The position numbers and the translations under genes were made by a program. The notes under the pieces were generated by a model. That model worked only from the letters and a program-made list of their open reading frames with translations, searched no databases and had not been told where the DNA came from. Below, one piece after another: positions 1 through 6,968 of a stretch of DNA of 19,182 nucleotides. The first letter of the stretch is position 1. Each line of letters starts with the position of its first letter. Where the stretch lies: contig CAJURQ010000044.1 of assembly GCA_910588955.1 (NCBI GenBank), forward strand, positions 1-19,182, in the 5' to 3' direction. The stretch is from an uncultured Lachnospiraceae bacterium. GTDB taxonomy: Bacteria; Bacillota; Clostridia; Lachnospirales; Lachnospiraceae.

Positions 1-79
1 GACTAAGTTCTACATAAGAGGTGTATGGGTAGAATTTAAAATTATAATTCACAATGATATTTGGAGAAAATTTTAGGGC

Positions 80-108
80 TTGCACAATGCCCTGTTCTGT
101 GGTATTAT
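80..108 (+). promoter_or_regulatory. Predicted sigma-A promoter of secG
   Basis: A -10 box TATTAT at 103-108 is preceded by an extended -10 TG (100-101). A weak -35 TTGCAC lies at 80-85, with a 17-base spacer. The AT-rich tract before it (about 37-60) could act as an UP element. Transcription would begin near 115, about 50 bases before the secG start. Confidence 0.6.
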
Positions 109-163
109 GAAATCTGCTTGATTGACAGAAGAAGTTTTTGCGCTTTTGGAATGGAGGATAAAC

Positions 164-403
164 ATGGGTGTACTGAGAATCATACTGACAGTAATCTATA
201 TACTGATATGTGTAGCGTTGGTGGTATTGGTGCTGATGCAGGAGGGAAAGGCAGCCGGTCTTGGCGCGATCAGCGGCGCGGCTGAAACCTACTGGGGCAA
301 GAACAAGGGCCGCTCGATGGAAGGAAAGCTCGTCAAGATCACGACGGGGCTTGCGGTTGGGTTCATGCTGCTTGCGGTTGTTTTAAACCTGACTTTGTTC
401 TAA
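164..403 (+). CDS. secG: Preprotein translocase subunit SecG
   Basis: SecG is the small non-essential subunit of the SecYEG channel; it assists SecA-driven protein export in the cytoplasmic membrane. The 79-residue product has the family's size and layout: a first membrane helix at about residues 3-23, the conserved cytoplasmic loop with LMQEGKAAGLGAISG and a tyrosine-tryptophan-glycine-lysine segment, and a second helix at about 56-78. The start at 164 is chosen because GGAGGA (153-158) sits six bases before ATG; a longer in-frame form from 122 lacks such a site. Its position before rnr-smpB-ssrA is the usual Firmicutes order. A hairpin follows, so it may be transcribed partly on its own. 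Confidence 0.95.
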   Translation: MGVLRIILTVIYILICVALVVLVLMQEGKAAGLGAISGAAETYWGKNKGRSMEGKLVKITTGLAVGFMLLAVVLNLTLF

Positions 404-427
404 AGGATTCTAAAGCGTAAAGAACGA

Positions 428-466
428 AAAGCACTCTTGCACACAGTGGTGAGGGTGCTTTCTTAC
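428..466 (+). terminator. Probable intrinsic terminator after secG
   Basis: AAAGCACTCT (428-437) pairs with AGGGTGCTTT (452-461) in a 10-bp stem with one G-U pair. The T-tract (459-464) is short and broken, so termination may be partial and allow read-through to rnr. Confidence 0.6.
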
Positions 467-475
467 GCGTATAAG
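447..475 (+). promoter_or_regulatory. Weak candidate promoter before rnr
   Basis: TATAAG (470-475) is a good -10 match, but the -35 TGGTGA (447-452) is poor; the spacer is 17 bases. It is noted because the predicted start (about 482-485) would coincide with the first base of the long hairpin of the 467-590 element, as in the two related elements near 18082 and 19078. The box overlaps the left arm of that element's inverted repeat and the terminator. Confidence 0.3.
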
Positions 476-590
476 CAGAGTCAGAAGCTCCCGTGCATAG
501 CCGTCATGCTTGCATGTAAGGCTGTGTATGGGAGCTTATGACGAGCAACGCGAACGAGAGATGCGAAGCATCTCGAGTCTGCTTATACGC
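467..590 (+). repeat. Structured intergenic element A (long inverted repeat with two internal hairpins)
   Basis: A perfect 13-bp inverted repeat, GCGTATAAGCAGA at 467-479 and its complement at 578-590, encloses two further hairpins. The first pairs 485-502 with 520-537 over 18 positions (8 perfect outer pairs AAGCTCCC/GGGAGCTT, then a stretch with G-U pairs). The second is GAGATGC, loop GAA, GCATCTC (558-574). Between them lies ATGACGAGCAACGCGAA (538-554), which recurs almost unchanged at 19104-19119. The fold would be a three-way junction ending 33 bases before the rnr start. It could be an mRNA leader structure or a small mobile element. No target-site duplication is evident. Confidence 0.75.
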
Positions 591-623
591 AAAGACGGCA
601 AAGACAGCGGAAATGGAAGGCGA

Positions 624-2762
624 ATGGACACACAATTTGAAAAACGCAAAAATTTAATATGCGAGCTGGTGGCGGATGAGCAGTATGTGCCGATGAAGGA
701 GAAGGAGCTGGCGGCATTTATGCAGGTGTCACCGGAGGACAGGGGTGTGTTTCGTGAAGTGCTCGGAGCGCTTTTGTCCGAGGGGAAGATACAGCTCACG
801 AAGCAGGGCAGGTATGTGAAGCCGGACGAAAACCGCCCCGTTGGTACTTTTACCGGCAACGCCAAAGGGTTCGGCTTTGTGGAGGTCGAGGGGTACGAGG
901 AGGACTTCTATATTCCCGAGGAAAAGACGAACGGCGCCTTTCACATGGACAGGGTGCAGATCGCCTTCCTGCCGGGGCGGCGGGGCTTAAGGCGCGAGGC
1001 GGAGGTCGTGCGGATTTTGGATCGGGGGACGAAACAGCTTGTGGGCACATACGAGCAGTCCCAGAGTTTCGGTTTCGTCATCCCGGATAATGGCAGGATT
1101 GGCACGGATATCTTTGTGCCGAAGGAGCGCTCCAAGGGGGCGGTCACGGGGCACAAGGTTGTGGTGGAGCTGACCTCCTACGGCGATGAGCGGCACAAGC
1201 CGGAGGGCAGGGTGGTTGAGGTTATCGGTCATATCAATGACCCCGGCGTGGACATCATGTCCATTGTGCGAGGCTATGATCTTCCCACGGAATTTGGCGA
1301 GAAGGTGATGAATCAGGCGAACCGGACGCCGGATGAGGTGTCGGAGGCGGACATGGCGGGACGCATGGATCTGCGCGAACTGCAGATGGTGACCATAGAC
1401 GGGGAGGACGCAAAGGATCTGGATGACGCGGTCAGCCTTTACCGGGATGAAGCCGGGATTTACCATCTGGGCGTCCACATCGCGGATGTGACCAACTATG
1501 TGCAGGAAAATTCCGCCCTCGACTGGGAGGCTTTGGAGCGGGGTACAAGCGTTTACCTTGTGGACAGGGTGATTCCCATGCTGCCCCACAAGCTCTCCAA
1601 CGGCATCTGCTCCCTGAATCAGGGTATGGACAGGCTGGCGCTTAGCTGTCTGATGACGATCAACGGGAAGGGCGATGTGGCGGATTACCGGATCGCGGAG
1701 ACTGTGATCCGGGTGGACCGCAGGATGTCCTACACCTGTGTCAAAAAGATTCTGGAGGACAGGGACGAGGCAGAGCGGCAGGAATATGAGGCGCTTGTCC
1801 CTATGTTTGAGGAGATGGAGGAACTGGCGGCGCTTCTTCGCAAGAAGAGGCATAAGCGCGGTTCTATTGACTTTGATTTTGCGGAGAGCAAGATTATTCT
1901 GGACGAAAAGGGCTATCCCGTGGAGATCAAGCCTTACGAGCGAAACGTGGCGACGAAAATCATTGAAGACTTTATGTTGATCGCCAACGAGACGGTGGCG
2001 CAGCACTTTTTCTGGCTTGAGACGCCCTTTGTATATCGGACTCACGAGAAGCCCGACCCGGATAAGATAAAGAAACTTTCAACCTTTATCAGAAATTTCG
2101 GTCACCACATCAAGCAGACGGGGGAGGAAATTCACCCGAAGGAGCTGCAGAAGCTCCTCGACAAGATCGCGGACACGGACGAGGAGACGCTGATTAGCCG
2201 CCTGACGCTGCGGAGCATGAAACAGGCGAAATACACGGTAGAGTGCACAGGACATTTTGGCTTGGCGTGTCAGTATTACTGCCACTTTACCTCACCCATC
2301 AGGCGTTATCCGGATTTGCAGATCCACCGCATCATCAAGGAGCAGCTTAGGGGAAAGCTTTCCGAGGAGCGCGTCAGCCATTACGAGGAAAAGCTGCCGG
2401 AGGTGGCAAAGCACGCCTCGAAGATGGAGCGGCGCGCCGCGGAGGCGGAGCGGGAGACCGACAAGCTGAAAAAAGCGGAGTATATGGAGGAGCGCATCGG
2501 GGGAGTTTACGACGGTGTGATCTGCGGCATTACCCAGTGGGGGATTTATGTGGAACTGCCAAATACGGTGGAGGGCTTGATTCATGTATCCTCCCTTGCG
2601 GGCGACTATTTTTATTACGACGAGGAGGCATACGAGATGGTCGGCAAGGAAACAGGCGTCTCGTACAAGCTTGGACAGCGCGTCACCGTACAGGTAAAGG
2701 GCGTGGACCGTCTGGCGCGGACGGTGGACTTTGTATTTCCAGTTCAGCCCGACCGAATTTGA
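624..2762 (+). CDS. rnr: Ribonuclease R (3'-5' exoribonuclease)
   Basis: RNase R degrades structured RNA from the 3' end, including mRNA released by trans-translation; it works with SmpB and tmRNA encoded just downstream. From ATG 624 the product is 712 residues, within the Clostridia range. Domains in order: an N-terminal winged helix (about 1-65), two cold-shock OB folds (about 70-215), the RNB catalytic domain with the metal-binding DGEDAKDLDD motif at 259-268, and a C-terminal S1 domain from about 629. The lysine-rich tail of some orthologues is absent. Upstream in-frame starts (510, 561) lie inside structured element A and encode non-conserved residues, so 624 is preferred, although its GGAAGG site is only three bases away. 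The stop lies 25 bases before smpB, suggesting one operon. Confidence 0.95.
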   Translation: MDTQFEKRKNLICELVADEQYVPMKEKELAAFMQVSPEDRGVFREVLGALLSEGKIQLTKQGRYVKPDENRPVGTFTGNAKGFGFVEVEGYEEDFYIPEEKTNGAFHMDRVQIAFLPGRRGLRREAEVVRILDRGTKQLVGTYEQSQSFGFVIPDNGRIGTDIFVPKERSKGAVTGHKVVVELTSYGDERHKPEGRVVEVIGHINDPGVDIMSIVRGYDLPTEFGEKVMNQANRTPDEVSEADMAGRMDLRELQMVTIDGEDAKDLDDAVSLYRDEAGIYHLGVHIADVTNYVQENSALDWEALERGTSVYLVDRVIPMLPHKLSNGICSLNQGMDRLALSCLMTINGKGDVADYRIAETVIRVDRRMSYTCVKKILEDRDEAERQEYEALVPMFEEMEELAALLRKKRHKRGSIDFDFAESKIILDEKGYPVEIKPYERNVATKIIEDFMLIANETVAQHFFWLETPFVYRTHEKPDPDKIKKLSTFIRNFGHHIKQTGEEIHPKELQKLLDKIADTDEETLISRLTLRSMKQAKYTVECTGHFGLACQYYCHFTSPIRRYPDLQIHRIIKEQLRGKLSEERVSHYEEKLPEVAKHASKMERRAAEAERETDKLKKAEYMEERIGGVYDGVICGITQWGIYVELPNTVEGLIHVSSLAGDYFYYDEEAYEMVGKETGVSYKLGQRVTVQVKGVDRLARTVDFVFPVQPDRI

Positions 2763-2787
2763 CAGGCAAATCAAAGGGGGAGAGAGT

Positions 2788-3252
2788 ATGCCAAAGGAAG
2801 CAATGAAATTAGTTGCGAACAATAAAAAAGCTTACCACGATTATTTTATAGAGGAAAAATACGAGGCGGGGCTTGCGCTCCACGGCACGGAAGTGAAGTC
2901 CCTGCGTATGGGCAAGTGCAGCATCAAGGAGGCGTATATCCGCATTGAGAACGGGGAGGCGTATGTCTACGGCATGAACGTGAGCCCTTATGAGAAGGGG
3001 AATATCTTCAACAAGGATCCGCTTCGCACAAGAAAACTTTTGCTGCACAAGATGGAGATTCGGAAACTTGCGGGAAGAATGGCGGAGCAGGGCTACACGA
3101 TTGTTCCCTTGCAGGTCTACTTTAAGGACGGCAGGGCGAAGATAGAGATCGGGTTGGCAAAAGGTAAAAAGCTCTATGACAAACGGCAGGATATCGCGAA
3201 GAAGGACATGCGCAGGGAGCATGAGCGGGAATTTAAAATCAAGAACCTGTAG
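2788..3252 (+). CDS. smpB: SsrA-binding protein SmpB
   Basis: SmpB binds the tRNA-like domain of tmRNA and carries it to stalled ribosomes, where its C-terminal tail probes the empty mRNA channel. The 154-residue product is normal length. Visible family motifs include an N-terminal NNKKAYHDYFIEEKYEAGL segment, the GTEVKSLR signature near residues 35-42, and a basic C-terminal tail (KRQDIAKKDMRREHEREFK) that would enter the channel. AAGGGGGAG at 2774-2782 gives a strong ribosome binding site for ATG 2788. It lies 25 bases after rnr and directly before ssrA, so protein partner, RNA partner and nuclease sit together. Confidence 0.97.
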   Translation: MPKEAMKLVANNKKAYHDYFIEEKYEAGLALHGTEVKSLRMGKCSIKEAYIRIENGEAYVYGMNVSPYEKGNIFNKDPLRTRKLLLHKMEIRKLAGRMAEQGYTIVPLQVYFKDGRAKIEIGLAKGKKLYDKRQDIAKKDMRREHEREFKIKNL

Positions 3253-3253
3253 A

Positions 3254-3283
3254 TTGCATAGAAGCATAGTAATGTGCTATAAT
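3254..3283 (+). promoter_or_regulatory. Predicted promoter of ssrA
   Basis: A perfect -10 TATAAT (3278-3283) carries an extended TGC (3275-3277). The -35 is the weak TTGCAT (3254-3259), with an 18-base spacer. The start near 3290 would leave a short 5' leader for processing before mature tmRNA at 3304. The promoter begins right after the smpB stop, so tmRNA can be made independently. Confidence 0.7.
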
Positions 3284-3303
3284 CTATATAGCAGAATAAA
3301 TAA

Positions 3304-3649
3304 GGGCCAGTCAAGGTTTCGACAGGGGTCTTGCAGCTGGAGAAGCTATCCGCAGGCGATGCGTCAAATCGCAAATCTAAATATAAACGCTGAAGATAAT
3401 TTAGCATACGCTGCCTAATGGCAGCTGTCCGCCTTAGTGCACCTACACATTAAGAACCGGGCATCGACTATGTAGGAAACGACGCGGGGGACGCCTCTTA
3501 CCCGCGGGCGTATCAGAGGCTACTGAATCCACGGGGGTGTCGGTCTCCTTGTGGAGGAGGGAATGAGGAGCAATCCGCAATGAGCGACTATGATAGTAGA
3601 AGGACAGGGAATGGGCTTTTGGACACGGGTTCGACTCCCGTCTGGTCCA
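3304..3649 (+). ncRNA. ssrA: Transfer-messenger RNA (tmRNA, SsrA)
   Basis: The 5' end GGGCCAG (3304-3310) pairs with CTGGTCC (3642-3648) as a seven-base-pair acceptor stem with one G-U pair. The discriminator A is at 3649. CCA is not encoded and must be added enzymatically. The 3' part carries the T-arm core GGGTTCGACTCCC, and the 5' part has the D-loop-like GGTTTCGACAGGGG typical of tmRNA. The 346-base length is normal for a one-piece bacterial tmRNA with pseudoknots. It tags proteins from stalled ribosomes for proteolysis. Its position next to smpB confirms the call. Confidence 0.97.
3371..3418 (+). other. tmRNA proteolysis-tag reading frame
   Basis: The resume codon is GCA at 3371. The frame encodes the 15-residue tag ANLNINAEDNLAYAA and ends at TAA (3416-3418). 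The alanine-rich hydrophobic end (LAYAA) is the usual ClpXP/ClpAP-type degradation signal, and the length fits clostridial tags. This is translated only within tmRNA, not as a separate gene. Confidence 0.9.
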
Positions 3650-3656
3650 CTTTTTG

Positions 3657-3706
3657 AAAAGTTCTTAAATACTCGTTGTATACGGGTGTTTGAGGACTTT
3701 TCTTTT
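3657..3706 (+). terminator. Intrinsic terminator of ssrA
   Basis: AAAAGTTCTTAAATAC (3657-3672) pairs along its whole length with GTGTTTGAGGACTTTT (3686-3701), with several G-U pairs. The T-rich run continues to 3706. It separates the housekeeping block from the chemoreceptor gene. Confidence 0.85.
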
Positions 3707-3715
3707 ACAATTCAC

Positions 3716-3744
3716 TGGACATAGCTTCTGTTTGGCTGTAAAAT
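3716..3744 (+). promoter_or_regulatory. Predicted promoter of the chemoreceptor operon
   Basis: TGGACA (3716-3721) and TAAAAT (3739-3744) each match the sigma-A consensus at five of six positions, with a 17-base spacer. The start would be near 3751, about 40 bases before the coding start. A motility sigma factor (sigma-D) pattern was not evident here. Confidence 0.6.
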
Positions 3745-3791
3745 AAAAAGAAATATGGTTTACTTTTACCAAGGGGAGAGAGGGGCTTATT

Positions 3792-5516
3792 ATGACGGAA
3801 GAAAAAAGGGGTACGAAAAGCAGGGATAAGGGGAATGTCCTGCAGTCTTTGAGGACGAAGATAGTCGGGGTTATGATACTGGCGATGGTGATTCTGTCGG
3901 TATGCCTCTCTGTCGTGCTGATCAGGAATCTGCGGATTCCGCTGATGAATCTGAACCAGAGCTATCTTTACGATCTGGCTCTGGCATATGGGGATAAGTT
4001 GCAGACGCAGATCGAGGTGCAGGGATATAACACGGCGACCCATTATAATAATCTGGCGGATTCCCTCGGCGAGGTTGGACTCAAAGGCACGGAATCCAGT
4101 TACGCCTATCTGGTTTCATCGGAGGGGATGATGCTCTATCACCCCACTAAGGATAAAGTCGGACAGCCGGTAGAGAACGAGGTGGTGAAGTCTGTGGTTG
4201 CGGAGATCGCCACAGGTGTTGTTCCGGAGCCGAATGTTGTGGAGTATGAATATAAGGGAGCCATGAAGTATGCGGCTTACTATGTGACGGAGCGGGGACA
4301 CTGTATACTGGTGATCTCGGTGGATGAGGATGAACTGATGAGCACCGTGCACCGTGTTACGCTCACGGGAACATGCTGCACGGTTGTCATGGTGATTATT
4401 GCAAGCATTATCGGTTTCTTCTTTGTGAGTAAGATTGTGAATCCGATCGCGAAGGTGACCGATGTGGTGGGACAGCTTGCGCATATGGATTTCTCCGAGG
4501 TTGATGGGCAGGAGAAGCTGACGGCGCGGACGGATGAGACGGGGCAGATGAGCCGCGCGGTGATGGAGCTGAGAAGGCAGCTCGTGGAGGTCATATCGGA
4601 TCTGCGGGAACAGAGCGAAAGGCTTTACGAGTCGTCCGAAGTTCTGAACGGGAACGCCTCCGAGACGGCGACCACGGTGGAACAGGTGGAGAAGGCGGTT
4701 ACGGAAATATCCGACGGCGCGTCCTCACAGGCGGATGAGACACAGAAAGCGACTGAGAACGTGATTCTGATGGGCAGTATGGTGGAGGAGACGACCAGAC
4801 AGGTAGAGGAGCTGACCGACAACGCCAACGACATGAGAAAATCCAGCGACGAGGCGTTCGAGACGCTGCAGAATCTCGGCAGAATCAACGATCAGGCGAG
4901 GGCGGCAATCGATGTGATTTACGAGCAGACCAACACGACGAATGAATCCGCCATGAAGATCAGGGAGGCGACGACGCTAATCACGTCCATTGCGGAGGAG
5001 ACGAATCTGCTTTCCCTGAACGCGAGCATAGAGGCGGCGAGAGCCGGTGATCAGGGAAGGGGCTTTGCAGTGGTGGCGAGCCAGATCCAGAAGCTGGCGG
5101 AGCAGTCCAATGAGTCAGCGAGACAGATTGAGAATATTATTGATTCCCTGATCGAAGACTCCCAGAAATCCGTGGCGACGATGGAGGATGTGAAGAAGAT
5201 CATGGAGAGCCAGAGCGAGAGCGTAGGCAGGACGAACGAGCGCTTTACGCAGGTGAGAAACGGCATTACACAGTCCCTTGACGGCGTGAATCAGATCGCG
5301 GATAAGACGAAGAGACTGGACGAGGCGAGAGTGAATGTGGTTGACGTGGTGCAGAATCTGACGGCGATTGCCGAGGAGAATGCGGCAAGCACGGAGGAGA
5401 CATCCGCTTCCGTCACGGAGGTGAGTACCATCGTGTACAGCATTTCCGAGAATGCGACGAAGCTCAAAGAGGTGGCGGAGCATCTGGAGCAGAGCATGAG
5501 TATTTTCAAAATCTGA
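3792..5516 (+). CDS. Methyl-accepting chemotaxis protein with extracellular single Cache domain
   Basis: A transmembrane chemoreceptor that would sense an external small molecule and control CheA kinase. The 574-residue protein has a cytoplasmic basic N-terminus, membrane helix 1 (about 24-45), an extracellular Cache-like sensor (about 50-188, with the AYLVSSEGMMLYHPTKDKVG strand-turn typical of this fold), helix 2 (about 191-212), a HAMP linker (about 213-267) and a long coiled-coil signalling domain. Its hairpin tip (about 399-437) carries the conserved EETNLLSLNASIEAARAG core. There is no C-terminal CheR/CheB tether pentapeptide. AAGGGGAGAG precedes ATG 3792. No che or flagellar genes lie in the window, so its output partner is not visible. 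The ligand is unknown. Confidence 0.93.
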   Translation: MTEEKRGTKSRDKGNVLQSLRTKIVGVMILAMVILSVCLSVVLIRNLRIPLMNLNQSYLYDLALAYGDKLQTQIEVQGYNTATHYNNLADSLGEVGLKGTESSYAYLVSSEGMMLYHPTKDKVGQPVENEVVKSVVAEIATGVVPEPNVVEYEYKGAMKYAAYYVTERGHCILVISVDEDELMSTVHRVTLTGTCCTVVMVIIASIIGFFFVSKIVNPIAKVTDVVGQLAHMDFSEVDGQEKLTARTDETGQMSRAVMELRRQLVEVISDLREQSERLYESSEVLNGNASETATTVEQVEKAVTEISDGASSQADETQKATENVILMGSMVEETTRQVEELTDNANDMRKSSDEAFETLQNLGRINDQARAAIDVIYEQTNTTNESAMKIREATTLITSIAEETNLLSLNASIEAARAGDQGRGFAVVASQIQKLAEQSNESARQIENIIDSLIEDSQKSVATMEDVKKIMESQSESVGRTNERFTQVRNGITQSLDGVNQIADKTKRLDEARVNVVDVVQNLTAIAEENAASTEETSASVTEVSTIVYSISENATKLKEVAEHLEQSMSIFKI

Positions 5517-5538
5517 CGGACGTCTTTGAGGGGTATTT

Positions 5539-6105
5539 ATGGAAAAGCGCGAAGATGATTTTGTCGTCGGCGGCTACCGCTTTGCCACGATAGCGGACGC
5601 GGAGACGGCGAGAATGGAAGTAAAAAAGGTGGAGAATCTGGAAGAGCGGCTTGATTACCGCCGACCCCAGAATGTACTGCTTGTCTATAACCGGGCGGTG
5701 GAAAATCAGGTGTTCCTGACGCCCGTCGGGTTGAGTTATCTGCAGAAGATGCAGAAGGAAATGATAAAATGGGGCGTGCCGGCGGATAAGATACAGCCGG
5801 TGCCCCTGCGAGGGACATTCAGCAATAAGACGGCGAACAGCCGCTCGATCAAAATGAGCGTTGCAAAGAGGCATCCGGAGTATCAGGGACGGTTTGTGAC
5901 GTCGGTGTTGATCAATGTGGTGCTCGTGTTCCTTGTGGCGGCAATGCTTGTGATTGCATGGAACAGTGAGACGCCCAATATTATAAATTACAGGCAGGCT
6001 GTGGTGAACGAATATTCCGAGTGGGAGCAGGAGCTTACCAGACGGGAGAATGCCGTCCGGGAGGCGCAGCGCAAGCTGGAGACCGGGCAGTTAAATGAAC
6101 AATGA
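5539..6105 (+). CDS. Uncharacterised single-pass membrane protein
   Basis: I do not recognise this family. The 188-residue product has a soluble N-terminal region (1-118) with mixed alpha/beta character, including NVLLVYNRAVENQVFLTPVG (45-64). One membrane helix lies at about 119-141, preceded by basic residues (K110, R111, R118) that favour a cytoplasmic N-terminus. An outward-facing charged coiled coil follows at about 156-184. There is no signal peptide. A good AGGGG site precedes ATG 5539, only 22 bases after the chemoreceptor stop, so the two are probably co-transcribed. The context suggests a signalling or envelope role, perhaps linked to the chemoreceptor, but the sequence does not prove this. 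Confidence 0.8.
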   Translation: MEKREDDFVVGGYRFATIADAETARMEVKKVENLEERLDYRRPQNVLLVYNRAVENQVFLTPVGLSYLQKMQKEMIKWGVPADKIQPVPLRGTFSNKTANSRSIKMSVAKRHPEYQGRFVTSVLINVVLVFLVAAMLVIAWNSETPNIINYRQAVVNEYSEWEQELTRRENAVREAQRKLETGQLNEQ

Positions 6106-6117
6106 CGTAACAATTCA

Positions 6118-6243
6118 GGACTTTGCACTTGCTGCAAAGTCCGTGAGAATGTGTAGAGGTTGAGAAGAATCCGGTCTCTTTGCCGAAGGCAAAACTGGAA
6201 TAGACCGGATTCCGTAACTAGAAGCCGAAGGCTGAATAGTTAC
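6118..6243 (+). repeat. Structured intergenic element B (three hairpins, two nested with GAA loops)
   Basis: Three consecutive structures fill the gap before the response regulator. First, GGACTTTGCA/TGCAAAGTCC (6118-6127 with 6133-6142) is a perfect 10-bp stem with no T-tract after it. Second, GAATCCGGTCT/AGACCGGATTC (6167-6177 with 6202-6212) is a perfect 11-bp stem enclosing TTTGCC, loop GAA, GGCAAA (6179-6193). Third, GTAACTA/TAGTTAC (6214-6220 with 6237-6243) encloses AGCC, loop GAA, GGCT (6223-6233). The third ends before the ribosome binding site of the gene at 6262. No promoter is visible in the gap. It lacks the ATGACGA linker of elements A and D. Confidence 0.7.
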
Positions 6244-6261
6244 AGAGAGGCAGGGCGGTAT

Positions 6262-6936
6262 ATGGATAAATCGAAGATCCTTGTGGTGGACGATGAGAGC
6301 CGTATGCGTAAGCTGGTTCGGGATTTTCTGGTAAAGAATAATTATGAGGTCGTGGAGGCGGCTGACGGGGAGGAAGCGCTCGACCTTTTTTTTGAAAAGA
6401 ACGATATAGACTTGGTGATTTTGGACGTGATGATGCCCAAGATGGACGGCTGGCAGGTGTGCCGGGAAATCCGCGCGTACTCCAAGGCCCCCATCATCAT
6501 GCTCACGGCAAAATCGGACGAGAGAGACGAGCTTTTGGGGTTTGAACTGGGGGTGGACGAATATATATCCAAACCGTTCAGTCCGAAAATCCTTGTGGCA
6601 CGGGTGGAGGCGATCCTCAGAAGAACCGTGCCGGCTGCGGAGTCGATTGTGGAGGCGGGCGGCATCCGTCTCGACAAGCAGGCGCACAGCGTGACGGTGG
6701 AGGGAACGCCTGTCGATTTAAGCTACAAGGAGTTTGAACTGCTCGCCTATTTTATGGAAAATAAAGGGATTGCCCTATCAAGGGAAAAGATTTTAAACAG
6801 CGTCTGGAATTACGATTATTTTGGGGACGCCAGAACCATTGATACCCATGTGAAAAAGCTTCGCAGCAAAATGGGCGACAAAGGCGAGCTGATCAAGACG
6901 ATCTGGGGCATGGGATATAAATTTGAAGAAGACTAG
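6262..6936 (+). CDS. OmpR/PhoB-family response regulator
   Basis: A DNA-binding response regulator: an N-terminal receiver phosphorylated by a histidine kinase controls a C-terminal winged helix. The 224-residue product shows the acidic pair D10/D11, phospho-acceptor D55 in LVILDVMMPKMDG, T82 and K104. The winged helix spans about 130-222, with the recognition-region pattern DARTIDTHVKKLRSKMG. The start at 262 bases into this line (ATG 6262) is preferred; a longer form from 6160 would translate structured element B. The next gene follows after 32 bases and is a soluble hybrid kinase, not a usual membrane partner. The likely cognate kinase may be the HAMP kinase at 16579 (inference). Target genes cannot be read from sequence. 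Confidence 0.93.
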   Translation: MDKSKILVVDDESRMRKLVRDFLVKNNYEVVEAADGEEALDLFFEKNDIDLVILDVMMPKMDGWQVCREIRAYSKAPIIMLTAKSDERDELLGFELGVDEYISKPFSPKILVARVEAILRRTVPAAESIVEAGGIRLDKQAHSVTVEGTPVDLSYKEFELLAYFMENKGIALSREKILNSVWNYDYFGDARTIDTHVKKLRSKMGDKGELIKTIWGMGYKFEED

Positions 6937-6968
6937 AGTGAGAAAACTCGGTTGTCGGGAGGTTTGGA

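Noticed and set aside
43..48. A second promoter with TATAAT upstream of secG
   Set aside because: The -10 box is perfect by sequence, but no acceptable -35 lies 16-18 bases upstream; the stretch is simply AT-rich.
61..285. A small plus-strand open frame overlapping secG
   Set aside because: It begins inside the promoter region, overlaps secG in another frame and encodes no plausible protein.
467..590. CRISPR array or phage attachment site
   Set aside because: The repeats are inverted, not direct and regularly spaced, and no cas, integrase or tRNA gene is nearby.
510..623. An N-terminal extension of RNase R
   Set aside because: The extension would be translated from element A, whose paired structure explains the sequence. 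The family N-terminus begins naturally at 624.
987..2045. A 352-codon open frame on the minus strand
   Set aside because: It lies entirely within rnr on the opposite strand, has no ribosome binding site or recognisable motif, and is explained by the codon bias of rnr.
6118..6142. Intrinsic terminator after the membrane protein gene
   Set aside because: The stem is perfect, but no T-run follows on either strand, so it is treated as part of element B.
6160..6261. An N-terminal extension of the response regulator
   Set aside because: It reads through the hairpins of element B and gives a basic, non-conserved peptide. The receiver domain begins at ATG 6262.
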